A DNA stretch of 64,000 nucleotides from Candidatus Lachnocurva vaginae (lineage in GTDB: Bacteria > Bacillota > Clostridia > Lachnospirales > Lachnospiraceae): positions 62,001 through 126,000 of the forward strand of contig CP049781.1 in assembly GCA_011082265.1 (NCBI GenBank), read 5' to 3'. Shown piece after piece: positions 53,087 through 62,273 of the stretch. Below the pieces are notes generated by a model that saw only the letters and a list, made by a program, of their open reading frames with translations, searched no databases and was not told the origin of the DNA. The position numbers and the translations under genes are program-made. Every line of letters begins with the position of its first letter. The stretch's first letter is position 1.

Positions 53087-54937
53087 ATGCCGTCAACATT
53101 TTTCGGTTTATCAATTTCAGCTACAGGCCTTAATGCCTTTCAAAATTCACAGAATACAACTGCAAATAATATTTCAAATGCTAAGACTGAAGGTTATACA
53201 AGGCAGACAGTTAATCTTTCTGAAAGTGAATCGCTTAGAACATATCAAAAGTTCGGAACACTTGGAACCGGCGTAAGTGCGGATTCCATAACACAGATGA
53301 GAGATAAATATTACGATGAAAAGTTTTGGAATAATAGCAAGAATTTTGGTGAATATGACAAGAGACAGTATTATTTAAGACAGATAGAAGATTATTTTAA
53401 AGATACGCCCGATGTGCCGGGATTTACAAATATTTTTTCAAAAATGTTTGCATCTCTTGACACATTAAAGACACATGCAGGTGATCCTATAGTAAGAAAT
53501 CAATTTATAAATGATGCAGACCAACTTACGGATTATTTTAATATGATGTCTACGAAGCTTAGAAGCCTTCAGACATCTCTTAATGACGAAATAAAAACTA
53601 CTGCGGATACAGTTAATTCAACACTTAAGAAGATTGCTACTTTAAATAAGCAGATTAATGTAATTGAAGTAAGAGGTGATCATGCAAATGATTTAAGAGA
53701 TAGGAGAGGTCTTCTTTTAGATAGCCTTAGTAAAATTCTTCCTATAAAAGTGGAAGAGCATAAGGTTTTAAATTCAAATTATCCAGATATGTACACAGGA
53801 GCAAAAAATTTCCTCTTAAAAATAAATGGAAAAACTGTAGTTGATAATTATGATTATATTCCGATTGAAGTTACGACAAGAGAACATAAGCACAATCAGT
53901 CGGATGTTGAAGGACTTTACGATTTAAGATGGAGTGATACAGGAGAGCCTATTAATATGAACGCTAAGACTATGGGCGGCACATTAAAGGCGATGTTCAC
54001 TTTAAGAGATGGAAACAATTCAGAAAATTTGTCAGGAACAGTATTTAAGACTACACCTAACACTGTAACTTTGAAAAATCCGTCAATTACAAAAGTTGAA
54101 TATATGAACATGCCGGAAAAGGGCGTCATATATATGGAAGGATATCCATATAATTATGATGATTTTAAGGTACATGTTGATAAAAATGGAAATATAGACA
54201 GTTATACATTTACTTTAAATAGTGTGCTTGATGCTAATACTCAGGAGCAGATTGCAGGAGAAAGAGTTGATGTCGGAGGAAGTGTTAATTTTAAAGGTGT
54301 TCCATATTATTTAAATCAGATGAGTTTATTTATAAGATCTTTTGCAAAAGAATTTAATAAGCTTGAGGAACAAGGGAAAGTTGAAACTCAGGATAAAATG
54401 GGAGCTTTCTTCGTATACAATGATAAGTTTAAAGGAAAGCAAGGAACATTTAAAGATGCAAAAAACGATTCTGATTTTACAGGAATTTCAGATACTTATT
54501 ATAAATTGACTGCTGCTTCATTTGATATTTCAGATAAGAGTAAAAAAGATCCGGGATATTTTGCAACTACTGTTCTTAAAAAAGATGTAAAAACAGGAGC
54601 TGTTATAGATGACGGTACTGATGCATATGACATTGTAAAGAATCTTTTAAAATTGCAAAGTGATGTAAAGATATTCAGAAATAGTAGCGGAAGCGATTTC
54701 CTTCATGTTATTTATTCGGATATAACAGTAGATACACAGGAAAGTAACGTTTTCACAAAAAACTTTGAAGAAATTGAAAGAGCTATAGACAAGCAGAGGC
54801 AAAGCGTTTCTGGAGTTGACGAAGATGGGGAAGCACTTAATCTTATAAAATTCCAAAATGCGTACAATCTTTCATCAAAAGCTATTCAAGTTTTATCGGA
54901 AATGTATGACAGATTGATTACACAGACGGGTGTATAA
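53087..54937 (+). CDS. flgK: Flagellar hook-associated protein FlgK (copy 2)
   Basis: A 616-residue protein. The D0 start FFGLSISATGLNAFQNSQNT, then ANNISNAKTEGYTRQTVNL, and the C-terminus EALNLIKFQNAYNLSSKAIQ VLSEMYDRL are closer to the canonical FlgK than copy 1. It has long middle domains with a KTTADTVNSTLKKIATLNKQI coil. It acts with copy 1 and FlgL at the hook-filament junction; which is the true HAP1 is unclear. RBS AAAGGGAG. Confidence 0.9.
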   Translation: MPSTFFGLSISATGLNAFQNSQNTTANNISNAKTEGYTRQTVNLSESESLRTYQKFGTLGTGVSADSITQMRDKYYDEKFWNNSKNFGEYDKRQYYLRQIEDYFKDTPDVPGFTNIFSKMFASLDTLKTHAGDPIVRNQFINDADQLTDYFNMMSTKLRSLQTSLNDEIKTTADTVNSTLKKIATLNKQINVIEVRGDHANDLRDRRGLLLDSLSKILPIKVEEHKVLNSNYPDMYTGAKNFLLKINGKTVVDNYDYIPIEVTTREHKHNQSDVEGLYDLRWSDTGEPINMNAKTMGGTLKAMFTLRDGNNSENLSGTVFKTTPNTVTLKNPSITKVEYMNMPEKGVIYMEGYPYNYDDFKVHVDKNGNIDSYTFTLNSVLDANTQEQIAGERVDVGGSVNFKGVPYYLNQMSLFIRSFAKEFNKLEEQGKVETQDKMGAFFVYNDKFKGKQGTFKDAKNDSDFTGISDTYYKLTAASFDISDKSKKDPGYFATTVLKKDVKTGAVIDDGTDAYDIVKNLLKLQSDVKIFRNSSGSDFLHVIYSDITVDTQESNVFTKNFEEIERAIDKQRQSVSGVDEDGEALNLIKFQNAYNLSSKAIQVLSEMYDRLITQTGV

Positions 54938-55001
54938 CAAGTATTATTCAAAATGAGAAATCGTTTAATAAGTTATCTCGCAAAGAGAAAAGAGGACAGT
55001 T

Positions 55002-56618
55002 ATGCGTATAACAAATAATATGATATTAAATCAGTCCGATTCAAATATAAATGGAGTAAAGCTTATATTGGATCAGAGAAATATGCAGATGACAACAAAG
55101 AAGAAGATAAATAGGCCGTCGGATGATCCTGTTATTGCTGTAAGATCTTTAAGATTCAGTACAGAACTTGCAAAAGTGGATCAGTATTATAAAAAGAATA
55201 TACCGGATGCTGAATCATTTATTGATATAACAGAAAGTGCAGCAATAACAATGCGTGGTATTGTAAAAAATGTTTATGAGCTTGCTGGTCATGGAGCAAA
55301 TGATTCACTTACACAGTGGGATAGAAAGACAATACTTTCACAGCTTAAAGCACTTCAGGAGCAGATGTATGCTTCAGGGAATGCAGATCTTGCAGGAAGA
55401 ACTGTTTTTACCGGATTTAGAACAGATAAGGCTCTTACATTTGTAAAGGATGAAGCTGAAACATCATATAATATAGAAGAAAAAATTGATGTAAGTAAAA
55501 AAATGGAGCTTTCAAGATATTATTCAGGAGTTGTAAAAAATCCTGCAACTGAAGCGGAAATCCTTGATGTAAATAAGATAACAGATTATACAGAAACTAC
55601 ATATCATAGGCTTAGAACAGGTTATGACAATATAAATTTTCTTGACGCAAATGGTCAGCCCGTTCAAAATGGAGGAGATCTTAAAAAAGACGGAGCTGTT
55701 ATTAATGATAATAAGCTTACAAATAATGGGCATATAGCTTTTACATATAAAGATCAAAATGGAGAGCTTAAAGCGTACAATCTTCAGGGAGTAAAAGTTT
55801 ATGATACTGAAGGCGATTGGGAAAAAGCAAGAGCACCTAAAAATGTAGGAGAAAATGATATTGTTGTAATAAAGAAGACTGGCGATATAATTTTAGGTAA
55901 AAAGCTTGCACTTGATCTTGATTCAAAAAAAGCAACTTTGGATTTAAATTATACAAGGATAGGATTTAAAAATGGAGAACTCAGACCGGAGTATTACTAT
56001 AATTGTGTAAATACTAAAAATGAGGGAACTCCTTGTAATATAAAATTTGAAAAATATGATGAAAATGGTAATGACAAGGCTTATGAGATTAAGTATACAA
56101 TTGCAGCAAATCAAGATTTAAGAGTAAATACGGAAGTTGATAAAGTATTTGATTCCGGATTTATGCAGGATGTGAAAGGTATGATTAGAGCTGTATCTTC
56201 CGCAATCAACGCTTATGAAAAAGTTGAAAAATTAAAGGGAATGAAAAATCAGGCTCAGTTTGCAGCATCAGACTATCAGAAAGCTTTAGATAAATGGCTT
56301 AAAGCAGCAAAAAGAGAGCTTGACTATACAAGCAGCAATCTTCAAAAGACATTTAATACAGAGCTGTTAAAATCTAAGAAGTATGAAGATAAATTAGAGC
56401 TTGCAGTTACAGATTTAGGATGCAGAAAGCAGCAGCTTCTTGTAATTAAAAAACAAATGTCTGATCATGATGAAATAATAAAGGATCTTCAGTCCAAGAA
56501 TGAAGATGTGGATTTATCTTCAATAGTGCTTAAGTATAGAGCAGCAAATGATGCATATCAGGCTTCGCTTATGGCAGCAGGTAAACTTGGAAATGTTACC
56601 CTTTTAAATTATTTATAA
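55002..56618 (+). CDS. flgL: Flagellar hook-associated protein FlgL, enlarged
   Basis: A 538-residue flagellin-family protein. N-terminal RITNNMILNQSDSNINGVKL, KINRPSDDPVIAVRSLRF, and C-terminal YRAANDAYQASLMAAGKLGN VTLLNYL fit FlgL (HAP3). Many FlgL proteins have about 300 residues; the excess is a surface-exposed domain at about residues 190-370. It links the junction to the flagellin filament. 64 bp after the second flgK, with AGAGGA before the ATG. Confidence 0.9.
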   Translation: MRITNNMILNQSDSNINGVKLILDQRNMQMTTKKKINRPSDDPVIAVRSLRFSTELAKVDQYYKKNIPDAESFIDITESAAITMRGIVKNVYELAGHGANDSLTQWDRKTILSQLKALQEQMYASGNADLAGRTVFTGFRTDKALTFVKDEAETSYNIEEKIDVSKKMELSRYYSGVVKNPATEAEILDVNKITDYTETTYHRLRTGYDNINFLDANGQPVQNGGDLKKDGAVINDNKLTNNGHIAFTYKDQNGELKAYNLQGVKVYDTEGDWEKARAPKNVGENDIVVIKKTGDIILGKKLALDLDSKKATLDLNYTRIGFKNGELRPEYYYNCVNTKNEGTPCNIKFEKYDENGNDKAYEIKYTIAANQDLRVNTEVDKVFDSGFMQDVKGMIRAVSSAINAYEKVEKLKGMKNQAQFAASDYQKALDKWLKAAKRELDYTSSNLQKTFNTELLKSKKYEDKLELAVTDLGCRKQQLLVIKKQMSDHDEIIKDLQSKNEDVDLSSIVLKYRAANDAYQASLMAAGKLGNVTLLNYL

Positions 56619-56670
56619 AATGGTGTATAATAAAAGATGTAGTCATTAAAATTAAATGGAGAGGGACAAA

Positions 56671-57135
56671 ATGAAAGTAAATACCCGACTTTTTGGTGAA
56701 ATTGATATCGAAGATGATAAAATATTAAACTTGGATAATGGAATTATCGGTTTTCCGGATATGAAAAAATTCACTTTGATTTATGATAGCGAATCTAAGC
56801 ATGATAATTCAATAATATGGTTTCAGTCGCTTGATGAACCTCAGTTTGCAATGCCGGTTATTGCACCGCATATAGTAATGGAAGATTATAATCCGATAGT
56901 AAATGATGAATTATTATCCAAACTTGGAGAATTTAAAGATGAAGAGCTTGTCGTTCTTGTAACATTAAAAGTTCCGGAAAATTTAAAGGATATGAGCGTT
57001 AATCTTAAGGCCCCTATTATAATTAATTCAAATAATAAAGAGGGTGCTCAGGTTATAGTTGAAAATGAAGACTATTCGGTAAGATATCCTATATATGATA
57101 TCTTAAATAAAAAAGACAAGGAGGGTAAAAAATAA
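56671..57135 (+). CDS. fliW: Flagellar assembly factor FliW
   Basis: About 154 residues. VNTRLFGEIDIEDDKILNLD, GIIGFPDMKKFTLIYD and VTLKVPENLKDMSVNLKAPI IIN are clear FliW motifs. FliW binds both flagellin and CsrA, so free flagellin releases FliW to inhibit CsrA. An ATG at 56656 is in frame, but its codon lies in the RBS (GGAGAGG) of the ATG at 56671. csrA follows directly. Confidence 0.93.
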   Translation: MKVNTRLFGEIDIEDDKILNLDNGIIGFPDMKKFTLIYDSESKHDNSIIWFQSLDEPQFAMPVIAPHIVMEDYNPIVNDELLSKLGEFKDEELVVLVTLKVPENLKDMSVNLKAPIIINSNNKEGAQVIVENEDYSVRYPIYDILNKKDKEGKK

Positions 57136-57136
57136 G

Positions 57137-57361
57137 ATGCTTGCATTATCAAGAAAAAAAGGTGAGTCATTGATTATTAACAACAACATCGAAATTATTA
57201 TCCTTGAGTCACATGGGGATCAAGTTAAGATTGGGATTTCAGCACCAAAGGAAATTCCAGTGTATAGAAAAGAAGTATATCTTCAGATTCAGAAAGAAAA
57301 TGAAGATTCTATGCATACAGATAAAATCGGTGCTATTAATGACTTACTTAATAAAAAGTAA
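57137..57361 (+). CDS. csrA: Carbon storage regulator CsrA
   Basis: A 74-residue RNA-binding dimer. MLALSRKKGESLIINNNIEI, VKIGISAPKEIPVYRKEVYL are standard CsrA sequences, with the conserved RNA-binding Leu4/Arg6 and the 'IPVYRKEV' region. It binds GGA sites in the flagellin mRNA leader and blocks translation; FliW counteracts this. It starts 1 bp after the fliW stop. Confidence 0.95.
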   Translation: MLALSRKKGESLIINNNIEIIILESHGDQVKIGISAPKEIPVYRKEVYLQIQKENEDSMHTDKIGAINDLLNKK

Positions 57362-57486
57362 AAGAAAATTGCATTACCGAACATTTGCTATTTAAGTATT
57401 GATTTTGAAAAAGATTATTTGTTCGGATGAAAAGGTGCTGATTTAAAGAAAAAATAGTAGGAATAATCTTATATAAAGAGATATAT

Positions 57487-57541
57487 AAAAAGCGGCAAGG
57501 GATGATTGATGAAAATTAAGTATGTCTTGTTGCTTTTTTAT
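57487..57541 (+). terminator. Rho-independent terminator after csrA
   Basis: AAAAAGCGGCAAG (57487-57499) pairs with CTTGTTGCTTTTT (57526-57538) through two G-U pairs, then Ts. It separates the flgM-csrA and flaG-fliD transcripts. Confidence 0.85.
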
Positions 57542-57561
57542 TTATTATTTTTAAAAATATG

Positions 57562-57589
57562 CTAAGTTTTTTTATTATAGTTCCGATAC
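57562..57589 (+). promoter_or_regulatory. Sigma-28-like promoter for flaG-fliD
   Basis: CTAAGTTT (57562-57569) and TCCGATAC (57582-57589), spacing 12 bp, against TAAAGTTT-N11-GCCGATAA. It follows the csrA terminator and precedes flaG by about 63 bp. Confidence 0.65.
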
Positions 57590-57652
57590 TATATGTAGGT
57601 GATGAGATTTTGATATTACCGACGGAACGGTATAATCAGGGAGGAATTTAAT

Positions 57653-58069
57653 ATGACTTCTATAAATAATACGACTCAAAGAGTAGGAAATTACAATTTA
57701 AATAATGATTTAATAGCAAAGACAAATCCTGTAATCAAGGAAGTTACAGAATCCGTTTCTGCAGATGCACAGCTTAAAAGAGATAAATCTGTTTCTGAAA
57801 CTATAAAGGATGCAAATACTAAAAAAGAAAAAAGCTTGGAAAAGCCGAAAAATGAAGTAATAAAAAAAGAAGCGATAGAGGCTATCAATAAGAGCCTTCC
57901 TAATACTGAAGCAATTTTCGGCATACATGATAAAACAAATAGAGTAACAATAAAAATTATTGACAAAGACACGAGAAAAGTTGTAAGAGAATTTCCACCG
58001 GAAAAGACTTTGGATTTGATTGCCAAGGTTTGGGAAATGGCAGGAATTCTTGTAGATGAGAAGAGATAA
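57653..58069 (+). CDS. flaG: FlaG family flagellar protein
   Basis: A 138-residue protein. The C-terminal FlaG domain is clear: FGIHDKTNRVTIKIIDKDTR, KVVREFPPEKTLDLIAKVWE, MAGILVDEKR. The first ~65 residues are a low-complexity, Lys/Glu-rich linker. FlaG affects filament length in other bacteria; the gene is usually beside fliD, as here (11 bp). Confidence 0.9.
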   Translation: MTSINNTTQRVGNYNLNNDLIAKTNPVIKEVTESVSADAQLKRDKSVSETIKDANTKKEKSLEKPKNEVIKKEAIEAINKSLPNTEAIFGIHDKTNRVTIKIIDKDTRKVVREFPPEKTLDLIAKVWEMAGILVDEKR

Positions 58070-58080
58070 GGAGGAAGTTT

Positions 58081-59679
58081 ATGGCATCTCCAATCAGAAT
58101 GAGCGGACTTAATAGTGGACTTGACACAGAATCCATAGTTTCCGCACTTGTATCTAATTATTCATCAAAAGTAAAAAAGTTTACAAAGGAGCAGACAAAG
58201 CTCGGATGGAAGCAGGAAACATGGAAAGAAGTTAATAAAAATGTTTATGGCTTTTATACAACATTAAGTAGTATGAGATATACATCTGCTTATGATTTAA
58301 AGTCATCCTATGTTTCTGATAAAACGAAGGCAACAGTTACTACTGCAGGAAATGCAGCTGTAGGAACACATTCGCTTAAAATAAAATCACTTGCAAAGAG
58401 TGAATATATTTCAGGTGCTAAGATTTCTGCAGGAAAAGACGGAAAAGTTACAGCGGATACGAAGCTTGGAGACCTTGCAGGCCTTGACAAAATTACAGGA
58501 GATGAAGGCAAGATTAAGATTACAGTAGGCGAGACAGAGACTGTAGACAAAACGACTGGTAAACCCGTACGTACTGGAGGAAAAGAGAAAATTATCGATG
58601 TAAAGAAAGATATGACGATAGGTTCTCTTATAAATAAAATTAGAGAAGCGGGACTTTATGCAAACTTTGATAGTAAGCTTCAAAGGATTTATATTTCTTC
58701 AGATAAAAGCGGAAACGCAGGTCACTTTGATATAAAAGGTGAAGGCGAAGGTGAAAATTTCCTTAAAGCTTTAGGAATTGCGGAAGACAACCTTGATAAG
58801 ATAACAGGTGATAAAATCGAAAAAGGGAAAGGTGAAAACCGCGGCACAAAAATTATAGGACAGGAAGCAGAGATTGTCTTGGATGGAGTAACTTATAAAT
58901 CCGAATCAAACTCCATTTCCGTAAATGGAATCACAGTAAATGCACTTGCCGAAACAGATAAGGAAATAAGTATTACCACAATCGCCGATACTAAGGGACT
59001 TTATGATAAGATTAAGGATTTCTTAGGCAAATATAATGATGTCGTAAATGAACTTACATCAAAATATAATGCGGATCCTGCAAAAGGAATGGATGTACTT
59101 TCTGATGATGAAAAGAAAGCTATGGGAGAAGCTACAGCAGCAAAATATGAAGACAAGATAAAGGACTCTCTTCTAAGGAGAGACACAACACTTAATTCCA
59201 TTATCACAATAATGACAAATTCAATGTCACGAGGATTTACAATAAAAGGAAAGAATTATTCGCTTTCGAGCTTTGGAATCCAGACACTTGGAATACTTAA
59301 TGCAGCTAAAAATGAGCAATATGCATATCACATTAATGGTGATAAGGATGACGAAAAGACAGAAACATATCCGGACAAGCTTATGAAAGCACTTACAGAA
59401 GATCCGGATACTGTTATGACATTTATGAAAAAACTCTCCGAAGGCTTATATTCTCAGCTTGATAAGAAGATGAAGAGTACATATTTAAACAGTGCTTATA
59501 CGATTTATAATGATAAGGAAATGGATAGGGAATATAGAAACTATTCATCACTTATAAAAACATGGTCTGATAAGGTAGATAGCATGGAAGACTACTATTA
59601 TAGAAAGTTCTCAAGGATGGAAAGCTCACTTGCAAAGTTGCAGGGACAACAGGAATCACTCGGCGGAATGATTTCATAA
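58081..59679 (+). CDS. fliD: Flagellar filament cap protein FliD
   Basis: A 532-residue protein. The N-terminus SPIRMSGLNSGLDTESIVSA LVSNYSSKVKKFTKEQTKLG WKQETWKEVN is the FliD D0 region; the C-terminus holds NSMSRGFTIKGKNYSLSSFG IQTLG and a coil ending FSRMESSLAKLQGQQESLGG MIS. A Lys/Gly-rich loop lies near residue 245-260. It caps the filament and assists flagellin folding. Chaperone FliT-like and fliS genes follow. Confidence 0.93.
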   Translation: MASPIRMSGLNSGLDTESIVSALVSNYSSKVKKFTKEQTKLGWKQETWKEVNKNVYGFYTTLSSMRYTSAYDLKSSYVSDKTKATVTTAGNAAVGTHSLKIKSLAKSEYISGAKISAGKDGKVTADTKLGDLAGLDKITGDEGKIKITVGETETVDKTTGKPVRTGGKEKIIDVKKDMTIGSLINKIREAGLYANFDSKLQRIYISSDKSGNAGHFDIKGEGEGENFLKALGIAEDNLDKITGDKIEKGKGENRGTKIIGQEAEIVLDGVTYKSESNSISVNGITVNALAETDKEISITTIADTKGLYDKIKDFLGKYNDVVNELTSKYNADPAKGMDVLSDDEKKAMGEATAAKYEDKIKDSLLRRDTTLNSIITIMTNSMSRGFTIKGKNYSLSSFGIQTLGILNAAKNEQYAYHINGDKDDEKTETYPDKLMKALTEDPDTVMTFMKKLSEGLYSQLDKKMKSTYLNSAYTIYNDKEMDREYRNYSSLIKTWSDKVDSMEDYYYRKFSRMESSLAKLQGQQESLGGMIS

Positions 59680-59723
59680 AAAAGGAAAAGTAATGTCAAC
59701 TTATTTTTTGAAAGAGGGACAAT

Positions 59724-60113
59724 ATGAACGCAACAAATGGTTATGCAGCATACAAGAATAATAGAGTTCTTACAGCAACACCGGCAGAACTCACACTTAT
59801 GTTATACGAAGGAGCGATTCGTTTTTGCAATATCGCTATTCAGGGAATAGAAGAAAAAGATATCCAAAAAGCTCATAATAACATATTAAAAGCTGATGCT
59901 ATCATAGAAAATTTCCAGATTACTTTAGATAATAAGTATGAAGTATCTAAGGATTTTGAGAAAGTGTATGAGTATATAAGACAAAGACTTGCATGGGCAA
60001 ATGCTAAGAAAGATGCAGATGTATTGAAAGAGGTTCTTACACATTTAAGAACTTTAAGAGATACATGGAAAGAAGTAATGAAGATTACAAATAATGGCAA
60101 TGTTGTTGCTTAA
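59724..60113 (+). CDS. fliS: Flagellin chaperone FliS
   Basis: A 129-residue four-helix protein. GYAAYKNNRVLTATPAELTL MLYEGAIRFCNIA is a canonical FliS start, and LAWANAKKDADVLKEVLTHL RTLRDTWKEVM the end. It binds the flagellin C-terminus and prevents premature polymerisation. No flagellin gene lies in the window. Preceded by AGAGGGA. Confidence 0.93.
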   Translation: MNATNGYAAYKNNRVLTATPAELTLMLYEGAIRFCNIAIQGIEEKDIQKAHNNILKADAIIENFQITLDNKYEVSKDFEKVYEYIRQRLAWANAKKDADVLKEVLTHLRTLRDTWKEVMKITNNGNVVA

Positions 60114-60140
60114 TTTTTGAAAAATAAGATGGGAAATGAG

Positions 60141-60620
60141 ATGTCCGACAGTAATTATGTAGTTATGCTTAGAGAGAGCCTTGAAAAAAAGCTTGAGGTT
60201 CTTAAAGAAATACAGAATGCAAATGAAAGACAGAAAGACATATTAATGAATCCTTTTTCTACTCCGGAGGAGCTTAAGGAAACTTTGGATAGAAAAGATG
60301 AGCTTATGAATGTAATAGATGCTCTCGATACAGGATTTGAAAATGTATATAAAAGAGTAAGTAAATCCATTAGAGATAATAGAGAACTATATAAAGATGA
60401 AATAATAAAAATGCAGAATCTTATTACGAGTATAACGGATTTGTCGGCAACCTTACAGGCTGAAGAGCATAGAAATAAAGAGTTTGCTGACAGAAAGTTT
60501 GCTAAGATAAAAGAGCGGATTTCATCAGTAACTAAAAACAAAAATGCGGTAGATTCTTATCATAAGAGTATGGGTAGAATTAATACAATAGATCCGCAGT
60601 TTATGGACAGTAAGAAATAG
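60141..60620 (+). CDS. FliT-like flagellar export chaperone (putative)
   Basis: About 159 residues, nearly all helical, with SDSNYVVMLRESLEKKLEVL KEI, NVIDALDTGFENVYKRVSKS and a C-terminal tail. Position directly after fliS and the helical-bundle pattern fit FliT or FlgN-type chaperones; FliD would be the client. Starts at TTG 60117 and ATG 60129 are also in frame; none has a strong Shine-Dalgarno, and I pick the ATG with GGGA upstream. The family assignment rests on context. Confidence 0.65.
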   Translation: MSDSNYVVMLRESLEKKLEVLKEIQNANERQKDILMNPFSTPEELKETLDRKDELMNVIDALDTGFENVYKRVSKSIRDNRELYKDEIIKMQNLITSITDLSATLQAEEHRNKEFADRKFAKIKERISSVTKNKNAVDSYHKSMGRINTIDPQFMDSKK

Positions 60621-60625
60621 TTTAG

Positions 60626-60664
60626 AGCAGCTCGAACATATTTTAATATTTCGGGCTGTTTTTG
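60626..60664 (+). terminator. Rho-independent terminator after the FliT-like gene
   Basis: CAGCTCGAA (60628-60636) pairs with TTCGGGCTG (60650-60658), one G-U pair, then TTTTTG. Confidence 0.85.
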
Positions 60665-60678
60665 ATATAAAGACTTTT

Positions 60679-60782
60679 ATTAAATTGAAAATAAATTTTA
60701 AGAATAATATTAAGGATTTTATTAAATTGAAAACAAATTTTAAGAATAATATTAAGGATTTTATTAAATTGAAAATAAATTT
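60679..60782 (+). repeat. 42-bp direct tandem repeat, ~2.5 copies
   Basis: The unit starts ATTAAATTGAAAATAAATTT. Copies lie at 60679-60720, 60721-60762 (one substitution) and partially 60763-60782. It is in the 271-bp gap between the FliT-like and FliD-like genes, after the terminator and before a promoter. Confidence 0.95.
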
Positions 60783-60793
60783 CACAAATAATC

Positions 60794-60822
60794 TTGAAAA
60801 ATAAAAAATGAGATGATAGTAT
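60794..60822 (+). promoter_or_regulatory. Putative sigma-A promoter of the FliD-like gene
   Basis: TTGAAA (60794-60799), 17 bp, TAGTAT (60817-60822), 70 bp before the gene. No sigma-28 box is visible here, unlike the promoters of flgM and flaG. Confidence 0.5.
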
Positions 60823-60891
60823 AAAATATAAACTATATAAGCAATTATAAGGATATTTATGTATTAATCTTCATGGAGGAAGGAGGCTCGT

Positions 60892-62211
60892 ATGGCTGCA
60901 ATAGATGCAGTATACAATTATTTTACAACTACATATGGAAATACGATCTCTTCTTCGCGCTATGAATCGCACAAAAAGAGCGAGCTTCGTGATGTCTATA
61001 ATAAAATCGTAAAAACAAATAAAGAAGAACCCTTGTACAAAATAAATATGAATGATGATATGGAAAATTTTGTCATCGACCTCAAAGAAGGAGCAAGACA
61101 GACGAGCAATATTGCTGAATTTTTGTCTTCCGACGGTGAAGGGGTAAAGGGATTTCTTAATCAAAAAATTGCTGTTTCATCGGATGAGGACCTTGTTTCC
61201 GTTGAATATATAGGCGAAGGTAATAGTAAGAGTGATGGATTTTCCATAAAAGTCAATAATATGGCTAAGCCTCAGGTCATTGTGAGTAATTTTGTTAAGA
61301 AAAAAGGAAGAGATTTTGAAGAAGGAAATTTCTCTTTTGACTTGGATACTCCGGATACCTCGTATGAACTTCAATTTAATATAGGGGAGTCTGAGACTAA
61401 TCAGGATATACTTACTAAGATATCAAGACTTATAAATAGATCTGATATAGGAATTAAGTCTGAAGTCATAGATAATGAATCAGAAAGCAAAGCTGATAAG
61501 AGCGGAGGAGAAAAAGAAAAAGGAGATAGCTGTGCACTAAGAATATCCTCTGAGCAGACAGGACTTGCCGACGATGAGGAATTTTTATTTAGAATACAGT
61601 CCGGATCTTCTTGGAATGAAATTCATAAGTTGGGGCTTGATAATATTACAAGTCCTGCAAAGAGTGCTTCATTTTTACTTAATGGGAAAGAACATAAAGC
61701 ACTTTCAAATATATTTACGATAAATAATGAATTTGAAATAAGGCTTAAGAAGGTTTCTGAAAAAGAGGTAAAGGTCGGATTTAAGGCTAATGCTGATGCT
61801 ATAGGAGATAGCGTAGGAAAACTTTTAAGAGCTTATAATGGACTTTTGGGCCTTGGAGAAAAGTATGGCGAGAGAAATGGCTATAATAGATTAAGGAACG
61901 AAGTTACTGCTATTTGGAATACATTTTCGGAAGATTTGCAAAATGTCGGAGTTTTAGCAGATGAAAAAGGAAAGCTCAAAATTGACAAGGATATACTTTC
62001 TAAGGCAATAATGGTAGGGAAAGATAAAGATACTTTTGAAGTGCTCGATAAATTTAAAAATTCTATGGCACGAGAAGCCGAAAAAATATCTTTAAATCCA
62101 ATGATGTATGTAGATAAAAGAGTTGTGGAATATAAGAATCCGGGGAAAACCTTTACTGCTCCATATACCTTGAGTAGATACGCAGGACTTATAGTGGATG
62201 AGCTTTTATAG
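60892..62211 (+). CDS. FliD-like protein of unknown role, without the usual D0 start
   Basis: A 439-residue protein. The N-terminus (AAIDAVYNYFTTTYGNTISS) is not FliD-like, but from about residue 60 the order matches FliD/hook-associated-2 proteins: FLNQKIAVSSDEDLVSVEYI, GFSIKVNNMAKPQVIVSNFV (the AQ motif region), a Lys/Glu-rich loop near 200-215, SFLLNGKEHKALSNIFTINN, and LLRAYNGLLGLGEKY with KLKIDKDIL. A C-terminal coil is lacking. It is in the flagellar cluster behind its own promoter. It may be a secreted filament-associated protein. Confidence 0.55.
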   Translation: MAAIDAVYNYFTTTYGNTISSSRYESHKKSELRDVYNKIVKTNKEEPLYKINMNDDMENFVIDLKEGARQTSNIAEFLSSDGEGVKGFLNQKIAVSSDEDLVSVEYIGEGNSKSDGFSIKVNNMAKPQVIVSNFVKKKGRDFEEGNFSFDLDTPDTSYELQFNIGESETNQDILTKISRLINRSDIGIKSEVIDNESESKADKSGGEKEKGDSCALRISSEQTGLADDEEFLFRIQSGSSWNEIHKLGLDNITSPAKSASFLLNGKEHKALSNIFTINNEFEIRLKKVSEKEVKVGFKANADAIGDSVGKLLRAYNGLLGLGEKYGERNGYNRLRNEVTAIWNTFSEDLQNVGVLADEKGKLKIDKDILSKAIMVGKDKDTFEVLDKFKNSMAREAEKISLNPMMYVDKRVVEYKNPGKTFTAPYTLSRYAGLIVDELL

Positions 62212-62273
62212 AACTTTTATAGAATTAATTTAGATAATTTTTTAAAATTTTAATTGAAATTAAAATGATTATA

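Noticed and set aside
57377..57426. CCGAACA/TGTTCGG inverted repeat after csrA
   Set aside because: Only 7 bp with a 36-base loop and no T-run; a real terminator follows at 57487. Could be chance.
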